Assembly: GCF_016745425.1 (NCBI RefSeq)
Contig: NZ_JAERVK010000001.1
Span: forward strand, 124,001 to 188,000
Reading direction: 5' to 3'
Source: Candidatus Methylomicrobium oryzae
Lineage (GTDB): Bacteria > Pseudomonadota > Gammaproteobacteria > Methylococcales > Methylomonadaceae
Length of the DNA stretch: 64,000 nt
The notes under the pieces are model-generated. The model was not told where the DNA came from. It saw only the letters and a program-made list of their open reading frames with translations, and made no database searches. How positions within the stretch are numbered: the first letter of the stretch is position 1; each line of letters begins with the position of its first letter. Positions 1-9,454 of this stretch are shown piece by piece. The position numbers were made by a program, and so were the translations under genes.

Positions 1-1
1 C

Positions 2-643
2 TCTGAATCCCAGGTATTGGCGACCAATAAAATGTTGCGCAATACCTATATGCTGCTGTCGATGACGCTGTTGTTCAGCGCTATGACCACCGGCCTCTCG
101 ATGATGTTGAATCTGCCGCATCCGGGCGTCGTAGTGACGCTGGTCGCCTATTTCGGCTTGCTGTTCCTGACCACCAAGCTGCGCAACAGCGCCTGGGGGC
201 TGCTTTCGATTTTTGCGTTGACCGGCTTCATGGGGTTGACCTTGGGGCCGATCATTAATCTGTACCTGCATGCGTTTACCAATGGAAATCAATTGGTGAT
301 GATGGCGCTGGGCGGCACCGGTGCGATTTTCCTGGGGTTATCGGCTTATGCGCTGACTTCCCGCAAGGATTTCAGCTTCATGCGCGGATTTTTGCTGGTC
401 GGTGTGCTGGTGGCCTTTTTGGCCGGTTTGGGCGCGATCTTTTTCACGATCCCTGCGCTGTCGCTCGCCGTCTCCGCGATGTTCATCGTGCTGATGTCGG
501 GAATGATTTTGTTTCAGACCAGCACAATCGTGCATGGCGGCGAGACGAACTACATCATGGCGACCGTGTCGCTGTATGTGTCGATCTATAACCTGTTCTT
601 GAGCTTGCTGCAATTGCTCGGCGTATTCGGCGGCGACGAATAA
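2..643 (+). CDS. yccA: Bax inhibitor-1/YccA family membrane protein, 5' end missing
   Basis: Multi-pass inner-membrane protein of the BI-1/YccA family, which in E. coli modulates the FtsH protease. The frame is open to the window edge and reads SESQVLATNKMLRNTYMLL, so the real start lies upstream; the first possible start inside the window (TTG at 17) is internal. About seven hydrophobic segments fill the protein, and the conserved LRNTYMLLSMTL and YVSIYNLFLSLLQLLG blocks of the family are visible at the two ends. The C-terminus GVFGGDE is acidic, as usual in the family. A 7-bp hairpin (gccgaac/gttcggc, 675-696) follows the stop but has no T-run. Confidence 0.9.
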   Translation, partial: SESQVLATNKMLRNTYMLLSMTLLFSAMTTGLSMMLNLPHPGVVVTLVAYFGLLFLTTKLRNSAWGLLSIFALTGFMGLTLGPIINLYLHAFTNGNQLVMMALGGTGAIFLGLSAYALTSRKDFSFMRGFLLVGVLVAFLAGLGAIFFTIPALSLAVSAMFIVLMSGMILFQTSTIVHGGETNYIMATVSLYVSIYNLFLSLLQLLGVFGGDE

Positions 644-859
644 TCCCTGCCGTTCTTATCATTGCGGGGATAGCGCCGAACACCAAGCGGTTCGGCCGCG
701 GTTCCCGCTTCTACAATCCGCCTGTTGTGCTCTGTTGCATACAGGCGGTAAGTCATAAAACCCGCAACAGCGCGAGATTGACTTTTATCGCGGCAGGAGG
801 CCGCTGCACTTCTGCTCGATGTGCTGCTTTTTCGGATTGCCGATAAGGAAAATTTGCTG

Positions 860-2209
860 ATGCCGAACCTTAACGCGATCAAACACTATTTGACGACCGC
901 TATTTGGCAGGAAAACGGGCCCGTGCGCTCTAAACGGATCACGTTACTGCGCGGCCTGCTGATCCTGTTCCGCGAAGCATCCGACCCCGATTTAAAATAC
1001 CGCGCAATGGGACTGGTTTACACGACGCTATTGTCGCTAGCGCCGTTGCTGGCGGTCAGTTTCTCGGTTCTTAAGGCGTTCGGTGTGCATAATCAGTTGA
1101 TGCCGCTGTTGTTGGGGGTACTTGAGCCCTTCGGCGAAAAAGGCGCAGAGCTTGCCGACCAAGTCATCGGCTATGTCGAAAACATCAGTATCGGCGTACT
1201 GGGGACGGCGGGTTTGGTATTCTTGCTGTACACGGTCGTTTCGCTGCTGAGCATCATTGAGGAATGCTTCAACCGCATCTGGCGAGTCGAGGCGTCAAGA
1301 AATTGGATTCACCGCAGCAGCGACTATATGAGCGTGCTGCTGGTCGGACCAGTCCTGACCGTTTCCGCGCTGGGCATGATGGCGTCGATGGGCAATAATG
1401 CCCTGGTGCAGAAAATGATTGCGCTGGAGCCTTTCGGCACCGCATATTATCTCGCCGGGTTGATTTTGCCTTATCTACTGATCATTGCGGCGCTGACCTT
1501 TCTGTACATCTTCATGCCGAATACCCGGGTCAACTTCGGTTCCGCTTTGGTCGGCGGTATCGCGGCAGGGCTGACCTGGAAAATAGGCGGCTGGCTATTC
1601 GGCATCTTTGTCGAAAAATCGACGAGCTACAATGCGATCTATTCGAGCTTTGCGATCATTCTGCTGTCGATGATCTGGCTTTATGTCAGTTGGCTGATCG
1701 TGCTGTTAGGCGGCGTCGTCTCATTCTTATACCAATATCCGCGCTATCTTCTGCATAAAAACAAAAGACCGTACCTGAGCCACCGCCAGCAGGAATATTT
1801 CGGCTTTCTGGTCCTGTACTTGATCGGCAAGGCGTACCGTGAAGGCGGTCCTCCATGGACATTGCACGCATTGGCGGATGAAATCGACCAGCCCTGGGAA
1901 TCGGTCCGCCAGGTTTTACAGTGCCTCAACAAAGCCGGGTTTGTGATTGCGATCCAGTCCGAACCGAACGCCTATCTTCCCTCACGGGACCTCGAAACAA
2001 TCAGCTTGAAAGAAGTCTATATTCGGCTGCGTGCCTTGGACGGGCAGGAGCAGGCGGCTTTCCGTCCGGAAAACGAAGAGGCCGTGGGAGCTTTGGCGAA
2101 TCGCATCGAAGTGGCGGCGATGGCTGTTTTAGAAGGACAAAGTTTAAGCGATCTGATTCAACCGCCGGCGCGAAAAACCCAAGACGGACCGGAAGCAGAG
2201 GAACGTTAA
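860..2209 (+). CDS. YihY/BrkB (UPF0761) family inner-membrane protein
   Basis: A 449-residue protein with six predicted membrane segments over residues about 40-290 and a soluble C-terminal domain (about 300-420) that looks like a winged helix, as in long gammaproteobacterial YihY proteins. Family signatures are the KYRAMGLVYTTLLSLAPLLA block and SYNAIYSSFAIILLSMIWLY. The ATG at 860 is preferred over the upstream ATG at 821 because AAGGAAAA sits 8 nt before it. The family has been linked to ribonuclease BN and virulence factor BrkB by name only; its activity is not established. The stop overlaps that of the convergent CheB-like gene by 4 nt. Confidence 0.85.
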   Translation: MPNLNAIKHYLTTAIWQENGPVRSKRITLLRGLLILFREASDPDLKYRAMGLVYTTLLSLAPLLAVSFSVLKAFGVHNQLMPLLLGVLEPFGEKGAELADQVIGYVENISIGVLGTAGLVFLLYTVVSLLSIIEECFNRIWRVEASRNWIHRSSDYMSVLLVGPVLTVSALGMMASMGNNALVQKMIALEPFGTAYYLAGLILPYLLIIAALTFLYIFMPNTRVNFGSALVGGIAAGLTWKIGGWLFGIFVEKSTSYNAIYSSFAIILLSMIWLYVSWLIVLLGGVVSFLYQYPRYLLHKNKRPYLSHRQQEYFGFLVLYLIGKAYREGGPPWTLHALADEIDQPWESVRQVLQCLNKAGFVIAIQSEPNAYLPSRDLETISLKEVYIRLRALDGQEQAAFRPENEEAVGALANRIEVAAMAVLEGQSLSDLIQPPARKTQDGPEAEER

Positions 2210-3231
2210 GATTCGGAGCGTTTGGCATAGAAGTCCTGACCGAACATTCCATAATCGAGCACCACGTCTCGAATATGATCAAAGTGTGCCTTCGTATTCC
2301 AGATCAGTTCCGCGCAGTGTTGCTCGGTTGCTTTATCGTTACTCGAACGTGCCTCCCTTTCCATCTCCTGCAGCAGCAGAATGCGCTCATCGGCGGCCCG
2401 CAGCGAAGACCACAGCGTCATTTCAACCTCCTCGTTGATCGCCGCCAGCAAGGTGCGCAACGTATAAGCATGGCCCGTATGGCAGCGATAGCGCGTGATC
2501 AGACCCTCCTGCATTTTAATCAGTACCCCTTGGCACTCGGGGCAGGTATTGGGCGATATTTTACCTAACTGCATAATACCCTCCTGCAAAGCATTTCCTC
2601 CTAATGCGATGCGGGTTTCAATCCGCAGGGTCTCGGCAGGGCCTGCGCTTCTGGCCGGAGTGAGCGGTTCGTTCGTCAGCTTCATTAATAGGTCGGGCAT
2701 CTCGGCAACCGGAAGGATGTAATCGGCAGACACGTGCCGGATCACGCTTTCCGGCATCGAAGCGAATTGCGCTTCCCGAGGCGACTGGACAATTACCATG
2801 CCGCCGCGATCCTTAATCGCCCACGCACCGGCAGTGCCGTCATCGAGCATCCCGCTGAGCACGATCCCGATCACGCGCGTCCCGAATGTATATGCCGCCG
2901 AGCGGAACAATACATCGATCGCAGGCCGTACCCGGTTTTCCTTCGGTGCGTGCGTGACTCGGAGATGATCGTCCTCCAGCAGCAGATGGCGATCTGCCGG
3001 AGCCACATAGACATGTCCCGGGATCACCGGTTCCCGGTCGACGGCGAGATTCACAGGGAGCGCTGCGGTGCGCGCAAGAATGCCCGGCAGCAGGTTCGGA
3101 GAATGCGCCGCTACATGAAGGGTGACAAAAATTGAGGCGGAAAACATGGGGGGCAGCCCGGCGATGAGATGCTGCAAAACAGGAATACCTCCTGCAGAAG
3201 CGCCTACAACCACGATATTCCGATAAATCAC
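2206..3231 (-). CDS. Stand-alone CheB-type methylesterase domain protein with C-terminal zinc-ribbon-like segment
   Basis: A 341-residue protein. Residues 1-185 form a CheB methylesterase domain with a full catalytic triad: Ser12 in GASAGG, His39 in VTLHVAAHSP and Asp131 in SGMLDDGT. There is no receiver domain, unlike classic CheB. The C-terminal third carries CPEC and CHTGH motifs that could bind a metal, followed by long helices. The GTG at 3231 is chosen because AGGAG lies about 8 nt before it; an in-frame ATG at 3261 has no good site. No cheR or chemotaxis gene is nearby, so the target protein is unknown. It may cleave glutamyl methyl esters or amides on a receptor encoded elsewhere. Confidence 0.85.
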   Translation of the reverse strand: MIYRNIVVVGASAGGIPVLQHLIAGLPPMFSASIFVTLHVAAHSPNLLPGILARTAALPVNLAVDREPVIPGHVYVAPADRHLLLEDDHLRVTHAPKENRVRPAIDVLFRSAAYTFGTRVIGIVLSGMLDDGTAGAWAIKDRGGMVIVQSPREAQFASMPESVIRHVSADYILPVAEMPDLLMKLTNEPLTPARSAGPAETLRIETRIALGGNALQEGIMQLGKISPNTCPECQGVLIKMQEGLITRYRCHTGHAYTLRTLLAAINEEVEMTLWSSLRAADERILLLQEMEREARSSNDKATEQHCAELIWNTKAHFDHIRDVVLDYGMFGQDFYAKRSES

Positions 3232-3805
3232 ATTCCCTTCTCCTGTGAAAGCGCCGGGCATCTGTCGGCTATGTGGTCGGGATGCGCGATGAAGTTGGCA
3301 TTCGGCTTCGGCTCATCGGTTCTGTGCATCTGCAGCTATTTAAATAAGGCGTCGTATCATCAGAGTTGACTCGCTGGACGGCAAAGGCAAATAAAAAAGG
3401 AGAGCCCTCTTTATGAACCCATCGTCTATGCCGATTCCCAATGAACCGTTAAGCGGGGCGGGATTTTATTATGGCTTTTCTTTAATAAGATAAGGTATGA
3501 ATTTGCCCCCCAATAATTAATTTAACAATATTCGATAAAGACATGGAGATCTGTACGCCAGCGAACCAAGGGAAATATTGTTTTATCCGCAGAGCATGAA
3601 GTGCAGCTAAGTCAGGCGGTAGAGCAGCGGGTTCGAAGAAACCGGGGAGAAACGAAAGAGCCTGCCGATACGCGAGTATGTTTATTACCGAACAGACACT
3701 ATTGAATATTTCAATTAATTTCGGATTTATGAAACGTTATTACGTATTCAGTCCCTCTCGAAATTTAAGTCGAGATAACTAACACCTAATCAAGGGAGTA
3801 AAGAC
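3232..3805. other. 574-base intergenic region with one doubtful tiny ORF
   Basis: No recognisable gene. A 26-codon frame at 3413-3493 (+) begins MNPSSMPIPNEPLSG and has an AGGAG 12 nt upstream; it is hydrophobic towards its end and resembles nothing I know. A 6-bp hairpin (tctcga/tcgaga, near 3754-3773) lies just before the PRC-barrel gene. The region is AT-rich compared with its neighbours, consistent with promoters for the two flanking genes. Confidence 0.3.
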
Positions 3806-4312
3806 ATGAAATCATTGATTCCTATTGTAACGGTAGCTGTTTTCGGTGTTGCGCTCGTAGGCAATTCTTATGCCGGAAGCGTTAAAGAGAAAAGAGAAGA
3901 AGTGAGAGAAGAACGGCAAGATGTCAGGGAAAAACAAAGAGAGTTACAGGAAGCGGCCAATGAAGAAATGCAGGAAGTCAGCCGAGCCAGCAAGATTATC
4001 GGCACCGATGTGAAAAATACCAAAGGAGAGGACTTGGGCGACATCAAGGATCTTGTGCTCGATCCTACAAGCGGACGTCTCGCCTATGTCGTCGTTTCCT
4101 ACGGCGGTATTATGGGAATGGGCGACAAACTGTTCGCGATTCCGTGGAATGCCGTACGCTGGTCTACCGATAAGGATTATTTCATGCTGAATATGGATAA
4201 GGACGCCTTGAAAAATGCCCCCGGATTCGATGAGGATCATTGGCCTGTGAGCGCAGCGCAATGGCAGCAGCAACGCGGCGATCTGAACCGTTTCTATCGC
4301 CTTAATCCTTAA
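3806..4312 (+). CDS. Secreted PRC-barrel domain protein
   Basis: A 168-residue exported protein. A signal peptide (MKSLIPIVTVAVFGVALVG, cleavage probably after SYAG) is followed by a highly charged helical stretch, residues 26-55, rich in KE/RE repeats and likely a coiled coil. A PRC-barrel domain follows (about 60-135: SKIIGTDVKNTKGEDLGDI to KLFAIPWNAV). Secreted PRC-barrel proteins of this form are common in proteobacteria and often stress-induced; the ligand is unknown. The start has a good site (AAGGGAGTAAAGAC before ATG). It appears monocistronic. Confidence 0.85.
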   Translation: MKSLIPIVTVAVFGVALVGNSYAGSVKEKREEVREERQDVREKQRELQEAANEEMQEVSRASKIIGTDVKNTKGEDLGDIKDLVLDPTSGRLAYVVVSYGGIMGMGDKLFAIPWNAVRWSTDKDYFMLNMDKDALKNAPGFDEDHWPVSAAQWQQQRGDLNRFYRLNP

Positions 4313-4689
4313 GGCGTTGCAAGAGAGGGCGGACCCTGAGGCCGGTTTGTGGACTTGCAGACATGCCCTTTCGTTTTTTCAGTCATGAGGCCGGCCGGAT
4401 GGCCGGCCCGAAAAGCCAGGGAACGGCAGAAGAACAAGACCGGCCGGTATCAGCCGCTTTTTGTTTTTCTTAACAAGGGAAAATCGGCGGCGCCGATCGG
4501 TGCGTCCAGGCAGTCAAATTATCCCTTAGCCTACATTAATTTCCCCGGATCGATCTTGAGGGTCGGGTTAGCGCAAGGCGCGCTTTATGAGTTCCGGAAT
4601 CTCACCCGTCTGCCCGGGAAGAGCGCTTCGGTTTCCGCATGCCGCAAATCGAAACGTCATTCCGAAAAACTCGAAATTAGCCTTGATTG
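4313..4689. other. 377-base intergenic region with GC-rich hairpin
   Basis: An 8-bp perfect stem, ggccggcc/ggccggcc, spans 4389-4408 with a GGAT loop. It has no T-run directly after it, so it is not a clear terminator. A 113-codon frame covering 4349-4690 has no ribosome-binding site and an unlikely composition; I regard it as non-coding. The rest holds the promoter region of treZ. Confidence 0.35.
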
Positions 4690-6663
4690 ATGTTTAACGG
4701 CTCGGTTGGATCAATCAATATGAACAAAAAGACAAATAACAGATCGATCGATAGCCGGCGCTTTCCGGTCAGTGCAGAGAGAATATCGGAAAAAGGCACC
4801 CATTTTCGGGTATGGGCGCCTGAAAGAAAATCGGTAAAACTGGTGATGAATCCGCGGGGAGAAGAGATCGATTCTTCTCAATGGCCGGTCGAAGTTGAAT
4901 TGCAAAAGGAGGAAAACGGCTATTTTTCGGTTATTGTCCAAGAGCCGTGCGTAGGGGGCCTGTACCGTTACCTGCTGGATGACGATCCGCAGCCGTATCC
5001 GGATCCTGCTTCACGTTTTCAGCCGCAGGGCCCGCACGGACCTTCGCAGGTGATCGATGCGTTGACGTTCGAATGGACGGACGCCGCCTGGCCGGGCGTC
5101 GAAGCGCACAGCCAGGTGATTTACGAGATGCATATCGGCACATTCACGCATGAAGGCACCTGGGTTGCCGCCGCGAAAGAGCTGCCCGAACTGGCCCGAT
5201 TGGGCGTAACCGTGTTGGAGATCATGCCGGTGGCCGATTTTCCGGGGCGATTCGGCTGGGGGTATGATGGCGTCAATTTGTTTGCGCCGACGCGGCTTTA
5301 CGGTACACCGGACGAATTCCGGTTTTTCGTGAACGAGGCGCATGCGGTCGGGCTCGGCGTGATTCTGGACGTGGTATTCAATCATTTGGGGCCGGACGGC
5401 AATTATCTGGGAAAGTTTTCGAACGATTATTTTTCTGCGCGTTATCAGTGCGACTGGGGCGATGCGCTGAATTTCGACGGGTCCAACTCCGCCCCGGTGC
5501 GCGAGTATGTGCTCGCCAATGCGGCCTACTGGATCAAGGAGTTTCACCTCGACGGCCTGCGTCTCGACGCCACCCAGCAGATTTTTGACAGTTCCCCGGT
5601 CAATATTATTGCCGCGATTGTGAAAACGGTGCGTAGCGCAGGGGCGCCGCGCAAAACTTTCGTAATCGGCGAAAACGAACCGCAGGACGCCAAGCTGTTC
5701 TTAACTCCCGAGCAGGGCGGTTTCGGCATCGATGCCTTATGGAACGACGATTTCCACCATGCCGCAATGGTCGCGATGACCGGGCGTGCCGACGCCTACT
5801 ACAGCGATTACCGAGGACTGGCGCAGGAATTCGTTTCCACCTTGAAACGAGGCTTTTTATATCAGGGCCAATGGTACTCCTGGCAGCATAAAAACCGCGG
5901 CACGCCTGTACTGGACATGCCGCCGGTCAAATTCGTGAACTTCATCCAGAATCACGATCAATTGGCCAATTCCGGCAGCGGCAAACGGATTCACCTGTTG
6001 ACCAGTCCCAACCGTTACCGGGCTTTGACCGCCCTGTTTTTACTGGCGCCGCAGACGCCGATGTTATTTCAGGGCCAGGAATTCGCCGCTACCAGCCCTT
6101 TCTTCTATTTTGCCGACCATAAAGAAGACATTGCCTATTTGGTGGCGCGCGGACGCTCCGAATTTCTGGCCCAGTTCCGTTCCCTGGCGACGCCCGAAAT
6201 GCAGGCGCGGCTGCCCGATCCCCGCGACCCGGTTACGTTTACCCATTCCAAGTTGAACCTGAATGACCGCTATCAGCATAAGGAAGAATATGCCTTGCAC
6301 AGCGATCTGCTGCGCCTGCGCCGGGAGGATCCGGTATTTCAGGTCTGCCAGCAAAGCCAGCGTATCGATGGGGCGGTACTGAGTCTGGATGCTTGGGTAA
6401 TCCGTTTTTTCGGGGGCAAGCCGGGGGACGACCGCCTGCTGTTAGTCAATCTGAGCCGGGACCTTCATCTCGTTCCTGCCCCGGAACCGCTGCTGGCCCC
6501 GCCGCCGGGGTGCGTTTGGGATGCCATGTGGTCCAGCGAGGATCCCCGGTACGGCGGTTTGGGCATGCCGCCCTGGCCCGCAGAAGACAATTGGTATCTG
6601 CAGGGCGAGTCCGCCGTTGTGCTGCATCCAGTCTCTCAACCACCAAAGGATACCAAATCATGA
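4690..6663 (+). CDS. treZ: Malto-oligosyltrehalose trehalohydrolase
   Basis: GH13 enzyme that releases trehalose from maltooligosyltrehalose (TreY/TreZ pathway) in the cytoplasm. An N-terminal early-set beta domain (FRVWAPERKSVKLVM) is followed by the alpha-amylase barrel with the nucleophile in HLDGLRLDATQ, the acid in VIGENEP and the third carboxylate in FIQNHDQLAN. The C-terminal DUF3459-type beta domain ends in LLLVNLSRDLHL and PWPAEDNWYLQGESAVVL, which are typical of TreZ and argue against GlgB or GlgX. The start is uncertain: ATG at 4690 or ATG at 4720; neither has a strong ribosome-binding site. The stop overlaps the next start (ATGA). treY is not next to it, so the partner synthase must lie elsewhere or this enzyme works on another source of substrate. 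Confidence 0.88.
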   Translation: MFNGSVGSINMNKKTNNRSIDSRRFPVSAERISEKGTHFRVWAPERKSVKLVMNPRGEEIDSSQWPVEVELQKEENGYFSVIVQEPCVGGLYRYLLDDDPQPYPDPASRFQPQGPHGPSQVIDALTFEWTDAAWPGVEAHSQVIYEMHIGTFTHEGTWVAAAKELPELARLGVTVLEIMPVADFPGRFGWGYDGVNLFAPTRLYGTPDEFRFFVNEAHAVGLGVILDVVFNHLGPDGNYLGKFSNDYFSARYQCDWGDALNFDGSNSAPVREYVLANAAYWIKEFHLDGLRLDATQQIFDSSPVNIIAAIVKTVRSAGAPRKTFVIGENEPQDAKLFLTPEQGGFGIDALWNDDFHHAAMVAMTGRADAYYSDYRGLAQEFVSTLKRGFLYQGQWYSWQHKNRGTPVLDMPPVKFVNFIQNHDQLANSGSGKRIHLLTSPNRYRALTALFLLAPQTPMLFQGQEFAATSPFFYFADHKEDIAYLVARGRSEFLAQFRSLATPEMQARLPDPRDPVTFTHSKLNLNDRYQHKEEYALHSDLLRLRREDPVFQVCQQSQRIDGAVLSLDAWVIRFFGGKPGDDRLLLVNLSRDLHLVPAPEPLLAPPPGCVWDAMWSSEDPRYGGLGMPPWPAEDNWYLQGESAVVLHPVSQPPKDTKS

Positions 6664-8726
6664 TCAGCGATGTTGTTATTCGAACGAACTGGACCGGGGT
6701 GCCTGCCGAACAGGAAGCCCTGCTGACGCATGAATGGATTGTCACCAACGGCCTGGGCAGTTATGCATCCGGAACGATTTCCGGAGTTCCTACGCGCCGT
6801 TACCACAGTCTGTTGACGGCGGCGATTCCGGATCCTCACGGCCGCTACGTGATGCTTAATCAATTGAGTGAACTGGTGCGGTTGCCTGACGGTACCACGC
6901 AGAAAATCGGCGGCATCGAATTGACGAGCGGAGCCCTGGATCTTTATGGCATGTCCACGCTGCGCGAATTCCGCCTGGATGCCGGGATGCCGGTATGGCG
7001 ATACGAACTGAAGGATCATGTGATCGAAAAATGGATTTTAATGCCGCATATGAGCAATACCGTGCATATCGGTTACCGCCTGGTTTCAGGGCCGGGACCG
7101 GTACGGCTTAAGCTGCGCATCGCCGTGCATTTTCGCCGCCATGACACGTCCTTGAACGAAGGGCCTCCCCTGGAGTTCTATGACCTTAAAGCCTCCGCCG
7201 GGCATATTGAAGTTCACGGCGCCTCCATTCCGCCCTTATGTCTTTATATTGAAGACGGCAGTCCGGCGTTCACGATTGAGCCCAAACGCTTCAGCGACAT
7301 TCTTTATCGGATCGAAGAACAAAGAGGCTATGAGGCCCACGGCAACCTGTGGAGTCCCGGCTATTTCCGGGCCGATCTTGGTCCCGGCAAGACGGTGACG
7401 CTGATCGCTTCTACCGAGAACTGGGAAAGCATGTTGGCGCTGTCTCCCGCCCAGGCGCTGCAGGCCGAACTGGAACGGCGTACGACCTTGCTGAGAACCG
7501 CGCGTCCGGGGTTCGATAAAGGCTTGATCAAACAATTGTTGCTGGCCTCGGATCAGTTTGTGGTCGCGCCGGCCGATCGGGTCAGCGAAACCGCGCGGAT
7601 GCGTGCCACCGGCGGAGATGTGCGCACCATCATTGCCGGTTATCATTGGTTCACCGACTGGGGACGCGACACGATGATTAGCCTGGAAGGACTGACGCTG
7701 GTGACCGGCAGGCAGATCGAGGCAGGGCTCATTTTGCGCACGTTCGCCTATCACCTGCGCGACGGGCTGATTCCTAACCTGTTTCCCGAGGGGGAAGATG
7801 AAGGGGTGTATTACACCGCCGATGCGACACTGTGGTATTTTCATGCGGTGGAACGCTATGTCTCGATTACCGGAGACCGGGGCTTGCTCAGAGACCTGCT
7901 GCATAAGCTGCTGGACATTGTCGAACATCATATCAAAGGCACACGCTTCGGCATCCATTGCGACCCGAAAGACGGCCTGCTGATTCAGGGAGATTCCCGC
8001 TACGCTTTGACCTGGATGGATGCCAAATTGCCCGATTGGATCGTAACCCCCCGCCGCGGCAAAGCGGTCGAGATCAATGCGCTGTGGTACAACGCACTGC
8101 GCCTGCTGGAAAAATGGCTGCAGGAAGAGAATATCCACGCGCCGCTGAGTCAGATTTCGCAACTGGCGGATCTTGCCCGGCGAAGTTTCAATCAACGCTT
8201 TTGGAATCCCGAAACAGGGCACTTGTACGACATCGTCGACGGTGAAGACGGTCAAGACGATCCCGCTTGCCGCCCCAATCAGTTATTCGCCTTCTCGCTT
8301 TCCAATCCGGTGCTGGATCCTAAATACTGGCAGCCGGTTTTTCAAGTCGTCAAAGATAAACTGCTAACGCCTGTGGGGCTCCGCACTTTATCGCGGGATC
8401 ATCCTGACTATAAAGCGACCTATCACGGCGATTTACGCACCCGCGATGCCGCTTATCACCAGGGTACAGTTTGGCCCTGGCTGATCGGTCCGTACGTAGA
8501 TACCTGGTTGCGCATTTATCCTGACCAGCGTAAAGAAGTGCGCGACTTTCTGAATGAGCTGTTGGAAAAGCATCTGCATGAAGCCTGCATCGGTTCGATC
8601 AGCGAAGTTTTCGATGCCGAAAGCCCGTTTTCGCCGCGCGGTTGCATCGCTCAGGCATGGAGCGTCGCAGAGATTCTTAGAGTCTGGGGCAAAGTGTCCG
8701 AAGAGGGACAGAAAGCGGCTCAATAA
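6660..8726 (+). CDS. Amylo-alpha-1,6-glucosidase (glycogen debranching enzyme family)
   Basis: A 688-residue glycogen-debranching-type enzyme that removes alpha-1,6-linked glucose from limit-dextrin branches. The N-terminal GDE_N domain is marked by WIVTNGLGSYASGTISGVPT and RRYHSLL; the C-terminal (alpha/alpha)6 barrel holds WFTDWGRDTMISLEGL, GLIPNLFPEGEDEG, ALTWMDAK and YHQGTVWPWLIGPY, where the catalytic acids lie. The ATG at 6660 overlaps the treZ stop, so translation is probably coupled, and AAAGGA lies about 8 nt upstream; the frame is open much further upstream but that part is a shadow of treZ. With treZ it suggests glycogen or maltodextrin turnover feeding trehalose. Confidence 0.88.
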   Translation: MISDVVIRTNWTGVPAEQEALLTHEWIVTNGLGSYASGTISGVPTRRYHSLLTAAIPDPHGRYVMLNQLSELVRLPDGTTQKIGGIELTSGALDLYGMSTLREFRLDAGMPVWRYELKDHVIEKWILMPHMSNTVHIGYRLVSGPGPVRLKLRIAVHFRRHDTSLNEGPPLEFYDLKASAGHIEVHGASIPPLCLYIEDGSPAFTIEPKRFSDILYRIEEQRGYEAHGNLWSPGYFRADLGPGKTVTLIASTENWESMLALSPAQALQAELERRTTLLRTARPGFDKGLIKQLLLASDQFVVAPADRVSETARMRATGGDVRTIIAGYHWFTDWGRDTMISLEGLTLVTGRQIEAGLILRTFAYHLRDGLIPNLFPEGEDEGVYYTADATLWYFHAVERYVSITGDRGLLRDLLHKLLDIVEHHIKGTRFGIHCDPKDGLLIQGDSRYALTWMDAKLPDWIVTPRRGKAVEINALWYNALRLLEKWLQEENIHAPLSQISQLADLARRSFNQRFWNPETGHLYDIVDGEDGQDDPACRPNQLFAFSLSNPVLDPKYWQPVFQVVKDKLLTPVGLRTLSRDHPDYKATYHGDLRTRDAAYHQGTVWPWLIGPYVDTWLRIYPDQRKEVRDFLNELLEKHLHEACIGSISEVFDAESPFSPRGCIAQAWSVAEILRVWGKVSEEGQKAAQ

Positions 8727-8909
8727 AAATTTTTCGCCCTGAAAACCGCTTTTTCCTTTAATTCATCGATTTCCGTTTTTCCCGGGTTCATTCCCTGGAA
8801 GGCAATCCGGTATAATCCGGTCAATGAGAGATGGCGCCGCCTGTGCCTGAACATCCGTTTCCGGCGCCTCGGCTTACCTCTCATTGCCCACTTATCCGAG
8901 GAGAAACCG

Positions 8910-9410
8910 ATGAAATTGACCATTGCCTTAACCCTTGGCGCCTGGTTTGCCGCCGGCGCAGCCTGGGCTGCCGAAAAACCGGCGCCGGCGCCGAACGGGA
9001 TCGAACTGCCGGCGTATTACAAAAACTGGCGCGTGATCGGCGTATCAGAGCGCCAGGATAAGGAGTCGTTGCGGGTCATTGTCGGCAATGACACGGCGGT
9101 CGATGCCGCCCGGACCGGCAATACTCATCCCTGGCCCGAAGGCAGCATTCTCGGCAAGATCGCCTGGAAGAACCAGACTCATCCCAACTGGCCGGCGGCG
9201 ACCGTGCCCGGCGAATTCGTGCACGCCGAATTCATGATCAAGGATTCGGCGAAATACGCGAAAACCGGCGGCTGGGGATTTGCGCGCTGGCTCGGCATGG
9301 AACAGAAGCCGTACGGACAGGACGCGTCATTCGTGCAGGAATGCATGGCCTGCCATGCTCAGGTCAAGGACAACGATTCGGTCTTTACGCATCCCGCGCC
9401 GCTGCCGTAA
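8910..9410 (+). CDS. Cytochrome P460 family periplasmic c-type haem protein
   Basis: A 166-residue exported protein with a signal peptide (cleavage near AAWAA) and a single C-terminal CMACH haem site at about residues 145-149. The blocks RVIVGNDTAVDAARTG, NTHPWPEGSILGKIAWK and ATVPGEFVHAEFM match the cytochrome P460 family. Known members oxidise hydroxylamine and handle NO; in methanotrophs hydroxylamine comes from ammonia oxidised by methane monooxygenase. The lysine that crosslinks to the haem in true P460 is probably in GKIAWK, but I cannot prove it from one sequence; without it the protein would be closer to cytochrome c'-beta. RBS CGAGGAGAAACCG before ATG. Monocistronic. Confidence 0.85.
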   Translation: MKLTIALTLGAWFAAGAAWAAEKPAPAPNGIELPAYYKNWRVIGVSERQDKESLRVIVGNDTAVDAARTGNTHPWPEGSILGKIAWKNQTHPNWPAATVPGEFVHAEFMIKDSAKYAKTGGWGFARWLGMEQKPYGQDASFVQECMACHAQVKDNDSVFTHPAPLP

Positions 9411-9454
9411 AGGAGTAGGGTACGCTGCGCGTACCGCTTTTGGCCGCAATAAAC

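Noticed and set aside
3413-3493. 26-codon ORF beginning MNPSSMPIP
   Set aside because: The AGGAG is 12 nt away, there is no relative known and the ORF is very short; kept only as a note.
4349-4690. 113-codon frame before treZ
   Set aside because: No ribosome-binding site, odd composition rich in Arg, Lys and Pro, covers a GC hairpin; no protein family recognised.
6393-6659. Upstream extension of the debranching enzyme frame
   Set aside because: It is a shadow of the treZ coding end; the ATG at 6660 has a site and fits the family start.
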